A stretch of DNA of 64,000 bases from Candidatus Gastranaerophilales bacterium (GTDB lineage Bacteria; Cyanobacteriota; Vampirovibrionia; Gastranaerophilales; Gastranaerophilaceae): positions 1 to 64,000 of the forward strand of contig CAJOKJ010000020.1 of NCBI GenBank assembly GCA_905235155.1, read 5' to 3'. The stretch's first letter is position 1; each line of letters starts with the position of its first letter. Shown in pieces: positions 19,909 to 28,783 of this stretch. Both the position numbers and the translations under genes were made by a program. Below the pieces are notes generated by a model. The model ran no database searches. It was not told the origin of the DNA and saw only the letters and a list, made by a program, of their open reading frames with translations.

Positions 19909-19934
19909 AAAAGACGGTTTAAAAACCGTCTTTT
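19909..19934. terminator. Intrinsic terminator of glnA
   Basis: Perfect 12-bp arms AAAAGACGGTTT / AAACCGTCTTTT around an AA centre, immediately downstream of the minus-strand glnA stop codon, with a T-rich tail on that strand. Confidence 0.75.
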
Positions 19935-19936
19935 AT

Positions 19937-21304
19937 CTAATATCTTTCTAAATATTTATCAAGTTCCCATTGCGAAACATATATTCTGAAAGAATCCCAT
20001 TCTTTGTGTTTAGTTTCCGTAAATTCTTTAAATATATGTTCACCAAGTGCTTCTTTTGCCACTTTAGATTTTTCCAACAGCACTAAAGCTTCTGCAAGAC
20101 TACCAGGTAAAGAGTCAATCCTTTTTCTTTTTCTTTCCTCTTGAGTCAAAGCATAAATATTTGCACCAACTTGCTTTGGAGGTTTTATTTCATTTTTTAT
20201 GCCATCAACACAAGCACCCAATATTACCGCAAAAGCTAAATACGGATTACAAGAAGGATCCGGAGAGCGAAGTTCTACACGTGTAGCATTTCCACGCTTT
20301 GCAGGAACTCTCAATAACGCACTTCTGTTAGCCAAAGACCAAGCCAAATAAACAGGTGCTTCATATCCGGGTACCAAACGTTTAAAGCTGTTTACGGTTG
20401 GATTTGTAACAGCCGTAATCCCTTGAACATGCTTTAACATACCTCCTATTGAATGCATAGCAACATCTGATAACTTAGTTTCTGTTGTTTCGTCAAAAAA
20501 TGCATTTTTTCCGTCTTTAAACAATGAAACGTTACAGTGCATACCGGAACCGTTTATTCCATAAATTGGTTTTGCCATAAATGTTGCGTGCAAACCATAT
20601 TGAGCAGCAATTGCTTTTACGGCTATTTTAAAGGTAACTACATTATCTGCCGCAGTAAGGATATCTGCATATTTAAAATCAATTTCATGTTGACTGTCTG
20701 CAACTTCGTGATGTGAAGCTTCAATGTCAAAACCCATTTCTTGCAAAGTTAAAACAATTTCTGCACGAATATCTTCACCTAAATCATCCGGTCCAATATC
20801 ATAATATCCCGCACTGTCAACTTTATCTCTGGTAGGATGATTTTCTTCGTCACGTTTAAACAAGAAAAATTCTAATTCAGGCCCCATGTTCATTGAATAA
20901 CCTATTTTTTTTGCTTCCGACATCATTCTCTTTAAATTACATCTTGGACAACCTTCAAACGGTGTTCCGTCAGCATTATGAATATCACAAATCAAACGAG
21001 CTGTGTTTGTTCCGTCAAATTCTCTCCAAGGCAATATTGCAAAAGAATTTTTATCGGGATAAAAATACATATCCGAAGTTTCAATATTTCTAAAACCTTT
21101 AATAGAAGAACCATCTAACATCATTTCATTTTCCAAAGCTTTGTCTATATGCTCGGAAGGAATAGTTAAACTTTTAACTTGACCATTAATATCTACAAAT
21201 TGTAATTCAATAAATTTTACATTTTTTTCTTTAATGATTTTTTTTATTTGAGCATCAGTAACATCTTTACCATCTAATGGTACATGCTTGAAATCTGTTT
21301 TCAT
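19937..21304 (-). CDS. glnA: Glutamine synthetase, type I (alpha subtype)
   Basis: ATP-dependent condensation of glutamate and ammonia. The protein has 455 residues. It shows LQFVDINGQVKSLTIP, DGSSIKGFRNIETSDMY, the metal ligands in GPELEFFLF, EVADSQHEIDFKYAD, the active-site segment NGSGMHCNVSLF, and NSFKRLVPGYEAPVYLAWS (cited in parts). The adenylylation loop (N-L-Y-D-L-P-P-E) of the beta subtype is absent, so control by GlnE-type adenylylation is unlikely. The ATG at 21304 is taken as start because AAGGAG lies 7 nt before it; the open frame extends six codons further with only a TTG. Confidence 0.93.
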   Translation of the reverse strand: MKTDFKHVPLDGKDVTDAQIKKIIKEKNVKFIELQFVDINGQVKSLTIPSEHIDKALENEMMLDGSSIKGFRNIETSDMYFYPDKNSFAILPWREFDGTNTARLICDIHNADGTPFEGCPRCNLKRMMSEAKKIGYSMNMGPELEFFLFKRDEENHPTRDKVDSAGYYDIGPDDLGEDIRAEIVLTLQEMGFDIEASHHEVADSQHEIDFKYADILTAADNVVTFKIAVKAIAAQYGLHATFMAKPIYGINGSGMHCNVSLFKDGKNAFFDETTETKLSDVAMHSIGGMLKHVQGITAVTNPTVNSFKRLVPGYEAPVYLAWSLANRSALLRVPAKRGNATRVELRSPDPSCNPYLAFAVILGACVDGIKNEIKPPKQVGANIYALTQEERKRKRIDSLPGSLAEALVLLEKSKVAKEALGEHIFKEFTETKHKEWDSFRIYVSQWELDKYLERY

Positions 21305-21427
21305 TTCAAATCTCCTTTTCAATCTAATAAGAAAAGTTTAACATAATTTTAGCATGCCTTTATATAAACTTAATAAATCATAAATTTGTATGATTTTATT
21401 TTTTTTATCGCCTGCTAATATAACACT

Positions 21428-21498
21428 ATACTCCTTAGAGACGACGATACACATATCCCTAATCAATAGCCGTGACTTTTTGTTCATGGCTTTTTTTT
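21428..21498 (+). ncRNA. Candidate small RNA with its own terminator
   Basis: An extended -10 element (TGCTAATAT, 21413-21421) precedes about 70 nt without a convincing reading frame. The stretch ends in a strong intrinsic terminator (21468-21498). It includes an exposed ACTCCTTAG word complementary to Shine-Dalgarno sequences. No known RNA family was recognised. It runs divergently from glnA, in a 690-bp intergenic region. Confidence 0.3.
21468..21498 (+). terminator. Intrinsic terminator with no annotated gene upstream
   Basis: Stem AGCCGTGA / TCATGGCT (one G-T pair), 8-nt loop, followed by eight T. This is a plus-strand terminator in a region whose only plus-strand candidate is the small RNA above. 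Confidence 0.65.
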
Positions 21499-21540
21499 GT
21501 TGTGAATTATGAATTGTGAACAGACCTCTGTTCACCACAT

Positions 21541-21636
21541 GTCATTATGAGAAGTGTAACTACAAGTAATCTAGTCAAATTGGTTTCAAGTATTTCTAAT
21601 GGATTGCCACGCTCATTTCAATCGCTCGCAATGACA
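21541..21636. repeat. Dispersed palindromic repeat, copy B
   Basis: Starts GTCATTATGAGAAGTGTAAC and ends CGCTCGCAATGACAT, with the GGATTGCCACG arm at 21601. A diverged member of the family seen at 97, 21660, 31318 and 60348. Confidence 0.8.
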
Positions 21637-21659
21637 TGGCACCACTCACCAATCATTAC

Positions 21660-21753
21660 ATGTCATTACGAGGAGTGTAACGACAAAGTAATCCAGTCAA
21701 TAAATTGCTGCCGGTATTTCAAATGGATTGCTTCACTGACGTTCGCAATGACA
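21660..21753. repeat. Dispersed palindromic repeat, copy C
   Basis: Starts ATGTCATTACGAGGAGTG and ends GTTCGCAATGACAG, in tandem with copy B. Apart from these two copies and the hairpins, 21500-21993 contains no gene that I can support. Confidence 0.8.
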
Positions 21754-21775
21754 GAATAATACAACAAATCTTATT

Positions 21776-21796
21776 ATGCCGTATTTATTACGGCAT
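21776..21796. terminator. Terminator-like hairpin
   Basis: Perfect 8-bp stem ATGCCGTA / TACGGCAT around TTTAT, followed by CTTTATTTG. No clear gene precedes it on either strand. It may be a remnant or serve an unrecognised transcript. Confidence 0.4.
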
Positions 21797-21993
21797 CTTT
21801 ATTTGTTTCAGATACACACAAATCAAAATATATGCTCATTTCATTTCGCAGATTTTGTATTTTGAGGTATAACACAATTTCACTACTCACTATTCACTAT
21901 GTCTAACATGATTTTTTGACTTTGTTACAGAAGTGTTACATTTTAAAGACAAAAATTATATTAAAATTCAAAATATTCGTATATAATTAACTT

Positions 21994-23127
21994 ATGAAAA
22001 TTGTTACAACAGAAGAATTAATTAATTACAAAATTTTACCGTTTAACATTTATACGGAATTCGGCGAAAAAGTTTTTTCGTCAGGAGAAATTCTTACTCC
22101 CGGTAAATTATTACAACTAAAACAACTGTCAATAATATACAGAGATGACTATGACAATCCTCAAGCAAACCAAGACGATACTGACGATTACGACTCTGAG
22201 GGATACGTCGAAGAAAGTTACACAAAAACAGAACGTAATGATGAATCAACAGACATTGACGCAATTTTTGAAGAATATACAAAAATTGCAAAAGAAAAAA
22301 ATAAAATAATTGAAGTATTTGATATGAACCCTAATCAAGTGCTTAAAAGTAATACTGTTGTTGATGAAATAAGTATTTTAAACTACAAAGGACCTGTAAA
22401 CAAAAAATCAAAAATTGACCCACAAAATCAAATAAAATTAAAAGCCTTTTATCACGAAACAATTTCAGGTATAAATTCTCGTTCTTACGCAGAAACTGCA
22501 AATTTATTTTTAAACATTCGTGACAAAATATTACAAGATATAATATACAGAAGCAATAGTGTAGTATATTCATCTCAAGTAAAACTTATTGGTGAATATC
22601 AAAAATGTCATGCTCTTAATGTTGCTATTCTGGCAGGTATTATTACTCAAAAAATGGGCATGAATGAAACAATGATATCTGATGCGGTACTTGCAGGATT
22701 ATTACACGATATAGGAAAAGTAAAAATTGACCTGGATATTGTCAACAAGCAAAATCCGTCACCTTCAGAACAACAAACTCTCCAATATCACACATCTATC
22801 GGATATAAAATTTTAAAAGAAGATTTAGAAATGCCGGAAAATATCGCTCTGGTAGCATTAGAGCATCACGAAAATAACGATGGTTCCGGATATCCAATGA
22901 ACAAATCCGGTGATTTAATTTCTAAAGAAAGCCAAATTATACATATTTGTAATTATTTTGATAATTTATGCTTTAACAGAACTAAATTACTTGTAAAAAA
23001 TACAAAAGAAGCAGTACGACACTTACTAGAACTTGGAACAAAAAATTTCATGCCTGAGGCATTGTATACTTTTATCCACATGTTTAGTTACAATGACACA
23101 ACCAACTTTGAAGATATGATTTTATAA
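21994..23127 (+). CDS. HD-GYP-like phosphohydrolase domain protein
   Basis: Protein of 377 residues. An acidic low-complexity stretch lies around residues 50-90, and the C-terminal HD-GYP domain spans about 175-360. Core motifs are LLHDIGKVKI, QYHTSIGYKIL and EHHENNDGSGYP. HD-GYP proteins hydrolyse cyclic di-GMP. Here the usual A-D-x-F-D-A-L reads CNYFDNL, so one metal-ligand Asp appears to be Asn, and the R-P-Y-K segment is absent, leaving activity uncertain. No receiver domain or membrane segment is visible. A TATAAT box ends 6 nt before the ATG and there is no ribosome site, suggesting a leaderless transcript. The stop codon abuts that of pcrA. Confidence 0.82.
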   Translation: MKIVTTEELINYKILPFNIYTEFGEKVFSSGEILTPGKLLQLKQLSIIYRDDYDNPQANQDDTDDYDSEGYVEESYTKTERNDESTDIDAIFEEYTKIAKEKNKIIEVFDMNPNQVLKSNTVVDEISILNYKGPVNKKSKIDPQNQIKLKAFYHETISGINSRSYAETANLFLNIRDKILQDIIYRSNSVVYSSQVKLIGEYQKCHALNVAILAGIITQKMGMNETMISDAVLAGLLHDIGKVKIDLDIVNKQNPSPSEQQTLQYHTSIGYKILKEDLEMPENIALVALEHHENNDGSGYPMNKSGDLISKESQIIHICNYFDNLCFNRTKLLVKNTKEAVRHLLELGTKNFMPEALYTFIHMFSYNDTTNFEDMIL

Positions 23128-25596
23128 TTATACTTTTTGTAATCTTGCATAATTTGCATCCATTGCCTTTTTACCAAATTTTGCAAATTCTATTGTATAC
23201 ATTAAACTTTCACCGACTTCAATTACATCAAGAACTTCACCAAAACCAAGATGTTCGTGGAAAACTTTTTCTCCTTTTGAAAAGAAATATTGAATTTCAT
23301 CTTCTTGTTTTTTGCGTTCTTCTTCTTTAATTCGCTCTTGTTCTAATTCTTTTTGTCTTTGTGCCTCCATAAGGCGTTTTACTTTGTTATCTGCAAGAAA
23401 GGCTTTTATTTTTTCTTCCTCTTTTTGCTTATTGATTGCGGATTTTTTTACAAAAGTCTTATTTGGAGTTCTTTTCACTGTCGTTGCAGAATATTTTGGA
23501 CTTTCATATTTTTGTCTTGACGGTGCAACAAAATTTGCACCGAAGCTTGTTGTAGCTTTTACATACCCGTCAGAATCCGAAGTCGCACGAATTTTTTGAA
23601 CAGCACTTTTGAATGTTGATTTGCTTGTTATAGAACTTGAGGACGATAATGTATCCAGTAAATCTGATGGTATTTCTTCCAAAAATCTGCTTGGATTATA
23701 GTATTTATATTCACCCCAGCATTGTCTGCGTTTTGCAGATGAAAGATAAAGTTCTTCTTCTGCCCTTGTAACACCAACATACATTAGTCTGCGTTCTTCT
23801 TCCAATTCACTCGGTGAGTCAAAAGTTCTTATATGAGGAAATGTTCCTTCTTCAAGACCGGCAAGAAATACTATCGGAAATTCCAAACCTTTTGCAGAAT
23901 GTAATGTCATAAGAGTTACATTATTTGCTATGACATCCATTCCGTCAATATCTGAAACAAGTGCAACTTGCGATAAAAACTCACCTAAAATATTGTCCAA
24001 ATCTTCAGGCTCAAAATCTGCTGCAACATTAATTAATTCCTGCAAGTTTTCAATTCTTGCTTCATCTTCAGGCGTACCCTCTGATTGAAGCATTCTTATA
24101 TACCCTGTTTGTTCAAGAACTATTCCTAAATATTCAGGCAATTTATAATTATTGGAAACTTCTGCCAATTTTTCAATTAAAGATTTAAATTCCTTAAATT
24201 TTGTTTTTGTTTTTTCATTTAATTCAGATTCATCAATAATATCAATGGCTGACATTAAACTCATGTCGTGTTCATCAGCAAATTTTTGCAAATTGGTTAC
24301 AGATGTTTCACCTATTGCACGCTTTGGAACATTAACAATACGTTTAAAACTTTGCGAATCATCCATATTATATATAAGTTTCAAATATGCAACAGCATCT
24401 TTTACTTCTTGTCTGTCATAAAATTTCATACCGCCATATACACGGTAAGGAATACCATTTGCCATACAAGCTTCTTCTATCGAACGAGATTGAGCATTTG
24501 TGCGATATAAAATCGCATATTTGTTATAATCTCCACCACATTCGGACTTGATTGTTTCAGCTATAAAATTTGCTTCATCAGAATCATCTTGTGCCTCGTA
24601 ATAATGGATTTTTTCTCCGTCACCTTTTTCAGAAAAAAGCACTTTATCAACACGTTCTTCATTATTTTCAATGATAGCATTTGCAGCTTTTAAAATGTTT
24701 TCTGTTGAACGATAATTTTGCTCTAATTTAATAATTTTTGTATTAAGAAAATCTTTTTGAAAACCTAAAATAATTTTGTAATCAGCACCACGCCAACTGT
24801 AAATAGATTGGTCAACATCGCCAACAACACAAAGTGAACGTTCTGCCGGAATTTCATCAAGCAAATTTGTAAACAACATATTTACAAGTTTGTACTGTGC
24901 AACATTTGTATCTTGAAACTCATCTACCAAAATATGCGTAAATCTTGAGTAATACTTTTCTCTTACTTCTTTATTTTGTTCAAACAGTTTAACTGCAAGC
25001 ATAAGCATATCATCAAAGTCAATTGCATTGTTTTTGTTTAAGGTGTTTTCATATTCTTCAAAAACATCCGCAATTTTTTGTGCCTTAAAATCTCTTGCAA
25101 ATGTCGCAAATTGATTAGCATCTTCCATTTTGTTTTTAGCATTTGATATGACTGCTCTTACATATTTTGGTTGATAAATTTTATCATCTAAATTTAGTTT
25201 TTTAATTGCGTTTTTTACAACGGTCATGCAATCAGAATCATCATATATAGTAAAATTTTTATCAAGTTTTCTTCCTGACGGAAATATATAGTTTTCTATG
25301 TCTTGTCTTAAAATTCTTCCGCAAATACTGTGAAAAGTACCAACCCACATGTATTTAACAATTTCCTCGCCAAGAATAGAAGAAAGTCTTGCTTTCATCT
25401 CTTTTGCAGCCTTGTTTGTAAAAGTAACAGCAAGTATTTCTCTGGGTTTAACACCATTTTGAACAAGATAAGCAATACGGGAAGTTAAAACTTTTGTTTT
25501 ACCCGAACCTGCTCCTGCAAGCACAAGTAACGGCCCTTTAGTAGTTTTAACAGCCTCAACTTGCCTTTCGTTAAGATTATCTAATATATTTTCCAT
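23128..25596 (-). CDS. pcrA: ATP-dependent DNA helicase PcrA/UvrD
   Basis: Superfamily 1A 3'-5' helicase of 822 residues acting in repair and in clearing recombination intermediates. It has the Q-motif LNERQVEAV, Walker A AGAGSGKT, VGTFHSICGRIL, DEFQDTN, VGDVDQSIYSWRGA, LEQNYRST, TLHSAKGLEFP and YVGVTRAEEELYL in the normal order. The C-terminus holds a basic/coiled linker (about 690-765) and a Tudor-like end (KVFHEHLGFGEVLDV), typical of PcrA for RNA polymerase contact. It is convergent with the HD-GYP gene and divergent from the SLOG operon. Confidence 0.95.
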   Translation of the reverse strand: MENILDNLNERQVEAVKTTKGPLLVLAGAGSGKTKVLTSRIAYLVQNGVKPREILAVTFTNKAAKEMKARLSSILGEEIVKYMWVGTFHSICGRILRQDIENYIFPSGRKLDKNFTIYDDSDCMTVVKNAIKKLNLDDKIYQPKYVRAVISNAKNKMEDANQFATFARDFKAQKIADVFEEYENTLNKNNAIDFDDMLMLAVKLFEQNKEVREKYYSRFTHILVDEFQDTNVAQYKLVNMLFTNLLDEIPAERSLCVVGDVDQSIYSWRGADYKIILGFQKDFLNTKIIKLEQNYRSTENILKAANAIIENNEERVDKVLFSEKGDGEKIHYYEAQDDSDEANFIAETIKSECGGDYNKYAILYRTNAQSRSIEEACMANGIPYRVYGGMKFYDRQEVKDAVAYLKLIYNMDDSQSFKRIVNVPKRAIGETSVTNLQKFADEHDMSLMSAIDIIDESELNEKTKTKFKEFKSLIEKLAEVSNNYKLPEYLGIVLEQTGYIRMLQSEGTPEDEARIENLQELINVAADFEPEDLDNILGEFLSQVALVSDIDGMDVIANNVTLMTLHSAKGLEFPIVFLAGLEEGTFPHIRTFDSPSELEEERRLMYVGVTRAEEELYLSSAKRRQCWGEYKYYNPSRFLEEIPSDLLDTLSSSSSITSKSTFKSAVQKIRATSDSDGYVKATTSFGANFVAPSRQKYESPKYSATTVKRTPNKTFVKKSAINKQKEEEKIKAFLADNKVKRLMEAQRQKELEQERIKEEERKKQEDEIQYFFSKGEKVFHEHLGFGEVLDVIEVGESLMYTIEFAKFGKKAMDANYARLQKV

Positions 25597-25673
25597 ATCC
25601 CCTATTCACAAAATTATTTTTATGCTATCATAATTATAATAACAAACAAATAAATTTGCAAAAGGTAGGGAAA

Positions 25674-26264
25674 ATGGCAGAAATGGAAACAATTAAATTA
25701 CTAGGTGAAGGTGAAGGCGAAAGTCAAGGTTCAATAATGGTTCCTATTGATGATTTAGATTCTGTATCTGATGATTCACCAAACACAGTTGATGAACTTG
25801 CTATGGAATTGGCAACAATTCAACAATCTGCTAAAAGAATTGCAGTTATCGGCAGCAGAAACCTTGCAATTACCCACCAGCAAATTATTGAAACACTAGT
25901 TACAGCACTAGCACAACAAGGCAATACTATCATAACATCAGGTGGTTCTTCAGGTACTAACGCAGCAACTATTCGTGGTGCAATGAAGGCTAATCCCGAT
26001 AAATTAAAAGTTATTTTACCTCAAACAATAGGTCAACAACCTTCTGACGTTCAAGACCAATTAATCGGTGTTCCTAATATCGTTGAACACCCTGACAGAG
26101 CAATGATGACGCTGGCAGACGCTTCAAGAGTTTGTAACAGAGAAATTATTGATGATTGTAACCAATTAATCTGTTTCTTATCTCATACAAGTAAAACTTT
26201 ACACGGTGCTATTGAATACGCAGAAGAAGGTCACAAAGTTATTACTGCATTCTACCTTGATTAG
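25674..26264 (+). CDS. DprA-like SLOG/Rossmann-fold protein
   Basis: Protein of 197 residues. After an acidic N-terminal region (about 1-55) comes a Rossmann-type SLOG domain: IAVIGSRNLAI, then IITSGGSSGTNAATIRGA, and ADASRVCNREIIDDCNQLICF. This is the fold of DprA and lysine-decarboxylase-like nucleotide-binding proteins. Cyanobacterial genomes carry similar short proteins labelled recombination mediator A. It lacks the C-terminal DprA winged helix, so a role in transformation cannot be assumed. Start set at the ATG after AAAGGTAGGG; a TTG six codons upstream has no ribosome site. First gene of a seven-gene operon. Confidence 0.7.
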   Translation: MAEMETIKLLGEGEGESQGSIMVPIDDLDSVSDDSPNTVDELAMELATIQQSAKRIAVIGSRNLAITHQQIIETLVTALAQQGNTIITSGGSSGTNAATIRGAMKANPDKLKVILPQTIGQQPSDVQDQLIGVPNIVEHPDRAMMTLADASRVCNREIIDDCNQLICFLSHTSKTLHGAIEYAEEGHKVITAFYLD

Positions 26265-26266
26265 TC

Positions 26267-27436
26267 ATGGACTTTATCAAACAACTTACAGGTAAAAATA
26301 AGCAAGATTATGAGCATGCTGCTGCACATATCATAGATAATGCTGATGTAAAAACTTTTGAAGAACTTGTTTCAAAAGAAGATTTTTTGTTCGACTTTAT
26401 AAAACAAAATGCCGCAAAAAGATTACAACTCGCCTGTAATGAACATAATTACAAAAATTTACTATTTTTTTTAAATTTTTATTCTCCTTCTTATGACAGT
26501 TTTATTGCAGAAACTCTTGCAAAATTTGGAGATGAAACAATAAAAGATAAAATGAAAAATTTATTAAACGATGGCAGTGAAAGTGAAAAATCTTATGCTG
26601 CAAAGTATTTTTCGTTTATAAAAGATGAAAGTGTTATTAATCTATTAAAAGAATATTCTTATGCCGAAAATGAAGCATTAGCATTTAATTGTGCCGCAGC
26701 ACTTTCGACATTAAATGAAAGAACTTGTATTGATAGTGCTTACGAGAAATTAAATTCGGAAGACGATTTTGAAGTCCTTTCTGCTGTGAAATTTTTATCT
26801 GCTTACGGAGAAAAAAATGCTCTTGAAAAAATTTTTGAAACGATGAAAAAATCTTCCGTATCTGAGTATATCGCAAGTGAAATAGGTTATATGGAAAGTT
26901 TTTTAAATTTAATCAATACAAAACACTATGAAAATACTCTTCTTGCAATAAATAACATTTTGCAAGGGCTGGGAGAAATTATACCTTTGAGTAACGTATT
27001 TTCTTTCCAACTTTACGAAATATTTGAACAATTGATATTTTCAGAACCTAATGCAAAAAATGCGATAATTCTTCTTGCGGCTAAAAATAAATTTAATCAG
27101 CTAACAGAAAACGACGAATATCTGTTTGATGAAGATAAAAATACAAAAGACGAAATTTATGCCATAAAAGATTTGTTAAACAATAATATTGATGATGATT
27201 TAGACAATTTTATACAGTCTGAGATTAATGAAAACAGTGATTTTGTCTTTACAGCGATAGAATTGATTAAAAATCCTGAAATTATCAGACCGTTACTAAA
27301 TTCAAAAAATCAAACTTTGATTTTAAAATCAATAGAGGTTATAAAATCACTAAAAGACTTATCTAAAAATGACAAAGATATTGCATTATCAAATGTTTCT
27401 GATAAAAATATAAAACAAATTATACAAGCATTATAG
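26267..27436 (+). CDS. HEAT-repeat-like alpha-solenoid protein
   Basis: Protein of 389 residues made almost wholly of helix pairs with the HEAT pattern, for example AAKYFSFIKDESVINLLKEY, then EALAFNCAAALSTLNE and EVLSAVKFLSAYGEKNALEK. No signal peptide, membrane segment or catalytic motif. It starts 2 nt after the SLOG gene, so the two are translated together and may interact, a scaffold role being the simplest guess. Rich in Asn, Lys and Glu. No specific function recognised. Confidence 0.65.
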   Translation: MDFIKQLTGKNKQDYEHAAAHIIDNADVKTFEELVSKEDFLFDFIKQNAAKRLQLACNEHNYKNLLFFLNFYSPSYDSFIAETLAKFGDETIKDKMKNLLNDGSESEKSYAAKYFSFIKDESVINLLKEYSYAENEALAFNCAAALSTLNERTCIDSAYEKLNSEDDFEVLSAVKFLSAYGEKNALEKIFETMKKSSVSEYIASEIGYMESFLNLINTKHYENTLLAINNILQGLGEIIPLSNVFSFQLYEIFEQLIFSEPNAKNAIILLAAKNKFNQLTENDEYLFDEDKNTKDEIYAIKDLLNNNIDDDLDNFIQSEINENSDFVFTAIELIKNPEIIRPLLNSKNQTLILKSIEVIKSLKDLSKNDKDIALSNVSDKNIKQIIQAL

Positions 27437-27444
27437 AGGGAAGA

Positions 27445-27978
27445 ATGGAATTTACTGAAAAAACATTATCTACAAAAAGAGTTTATGACGGAAAAGTAGT
27501 CTTTGTTGATTATGATGACATAGAAACTTCAGACGGACACAAAAGTTTTAGAGAAGTCATACGTCATCCAGGCGGTGTTGTTATTGTGGCAGAAAAAGAT
27601 AAAAATACAATTCTAATGGTTAAACAATATAGATATCCGTTGAAATCAGTATCTCTTGAGTTGCCTGCGGGTAAACTTGAATATGGAGAAGACCCAAATG
27701 ATGCAGCACCAAGAGAATTGGAAGAAGAAACCGGGTATACAGCAAAAACATGGAAATCTTTAGGATATATTTACACAACTCCCGGAATTTGTGATGAAAA
27801 ATTATATTTATATTATGCAAAAGATTTAACATATACAAAACCTAACCCTGATGAGGGTGAAATAATACAAGCTTTGGAATACAATATAGATGATGTTTTT
27901 AATATGATTAAAAACGGTAATATAAACGATTCAAAGACTTTATGTGCACTACTTAGAGCATACAAAATTGAGGGATAA
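27445..27978 (+). CDS. nudF: ADP-ribose pyrophosphatase-like Nudix hydrolase
   Basis: Protein of 177 residues with a complete Nudix box, from GKLEYGEDPNDAAPREL to EEETGY, preceded by LELPAG. Together with MVKQYRYPLKSVSLELPAG (R-Y-P contact) this places it with NudF-type ADP-sugar pyrophosphatases, which clear ADP-ribose to AMP and ribose phosphate. It has a GAGGGA ribosome site and lies 8 nt after the HEAT gene. Confidence 0.85.
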   Translation: MEFTEKTLSTKRVYDGKVVFVDYDDIETSDGHKSFREVIRHPGGVVIVAEKDKNTILMVKQYRYPLKSVSLELPAGKLEYGEDPNDAAPRELEEETGYTAKTWKSLGYIYTTPGICDEKLYLYYAKDLTYTKPNPDEGEIIQALEYNIDDVFNMIKNGNINDSKTLCALLRAYKIEG

Positions 27979-27979
27979 A

Positions 27980-28783
27980 ATGACTATAAAACTGATTGCA
28001 ACAGATATTGACGGAACAATTTTAAAATATACAGGCGTATTTAACCAAGAAGTAATTGCTTGTATACAAAATTTAGACAAAAGCGGAATAAAGGTTGTTT
28101 TAGTTACGGGCAGAATGCATAAATCCGCACAAAAAATAGCAGATGAACTTGGATTAAAAACTCCTATTGTTTCGTATCAAGGTGCATTAGTACGGAATAA
28201 AGAACAAGTTTTATATGAAAAATATATTCCAAATGAAACAGCAAAGAAAATTTTAAATTGGGGTCTTAAACAAGATATACATATAAATTTGTACATGAAT
28301 GACGATTTATATGTAGAAAAAGAAAATGACTTTACTCGCAAATACGCAAGCCACCAACATATACCGTTTAATGTTCAGCCTTTTGACAGCATAACTCTTG
28401 ATAACGTTAATAAAATTCTTTTAATTGACTACGATGATGCGGAAAAAGTTTCAAGAGTAGCAAACCAACTTCAAAAAGATTTTCCTGAATTATACATAGT
28501 AAAATCAACGGACTTTTTCTGCGAAGTGTGCCATAAAGAAGCAACCAAAGGTGACGGCTTAAAATGTATTCAAGATTTTTATGGCATAACAAAAGATGAA
28601 ACACTTGCAATAGGCGACCATAATAACGATTTAGAATTATTACTTTCGGGCGGAGTTAAAGTTGCAATGGGCAATGCAACTGAACAGTTAAAGTCAATTG
28701 CAGACTTTGTAACAGATACAGTAGAAAATAACGGTTTTATTAAAGCGGTTGAAAAATTTGTAAAAGCAGGTGCAAATGTATAG
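27980..28783 (+). CDS. Cof-type HAD superfamily phosphatase
   Basis: Protein of 267 residues with motif I ATDIDGTIL (nucleophile and acid/base Asp), motif II VLVTGRMH, a C2B-type cap (about 80-185), Lys in KEATKGDGL and motif IV GDHNNDLELL. Such enzymes dephosphorylate sugar phosphates, FMN or other small metabolites; the substrate is not readable. ATG 27980 is preferred because it follows GAGGGAT at the nudF stop; the open frame runs 12 codons upstream inside nudF. Confidence 0.85.
   Translation: MTIKLIATDIDGTILKYTGVFNQEVIACIQNLDKSGIKVVLVTGRMHKSAQKIADELGLKTPIVSYQGALVRNKEQVLYEKYIPNETAKKILNWGLKQDIHINLYMNDDLYVEKENDFTRKYASHQHIPFNVQPFDSITLDNVNKILLIDYDDAEKVSRVANQLQKDFPELYIVKSTDFFCEVCHKEATKGDGLKCIQDFYGITKDETLAIGDHNNDLELLLSGGVKVAMGNATEQLKSIADFVTDTVENNGFIKAVEKFVKAGANV

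Noticed and set aside
21305-21470. Cyanobacterial glutamine riboswitch before glnA
   Set aside because: The leader on the glnA strand does not show a recognisable glnA-RNA motif, and the visible hairpin works better as a plus-strand terminator.
21338-21538. Minus-strand 66-codon frame upstream of glnA
   Set aside because: No ribosome site, composition unlike the real proteins here, and it runs through the terminator hairpin and across the likely glnA promoter.
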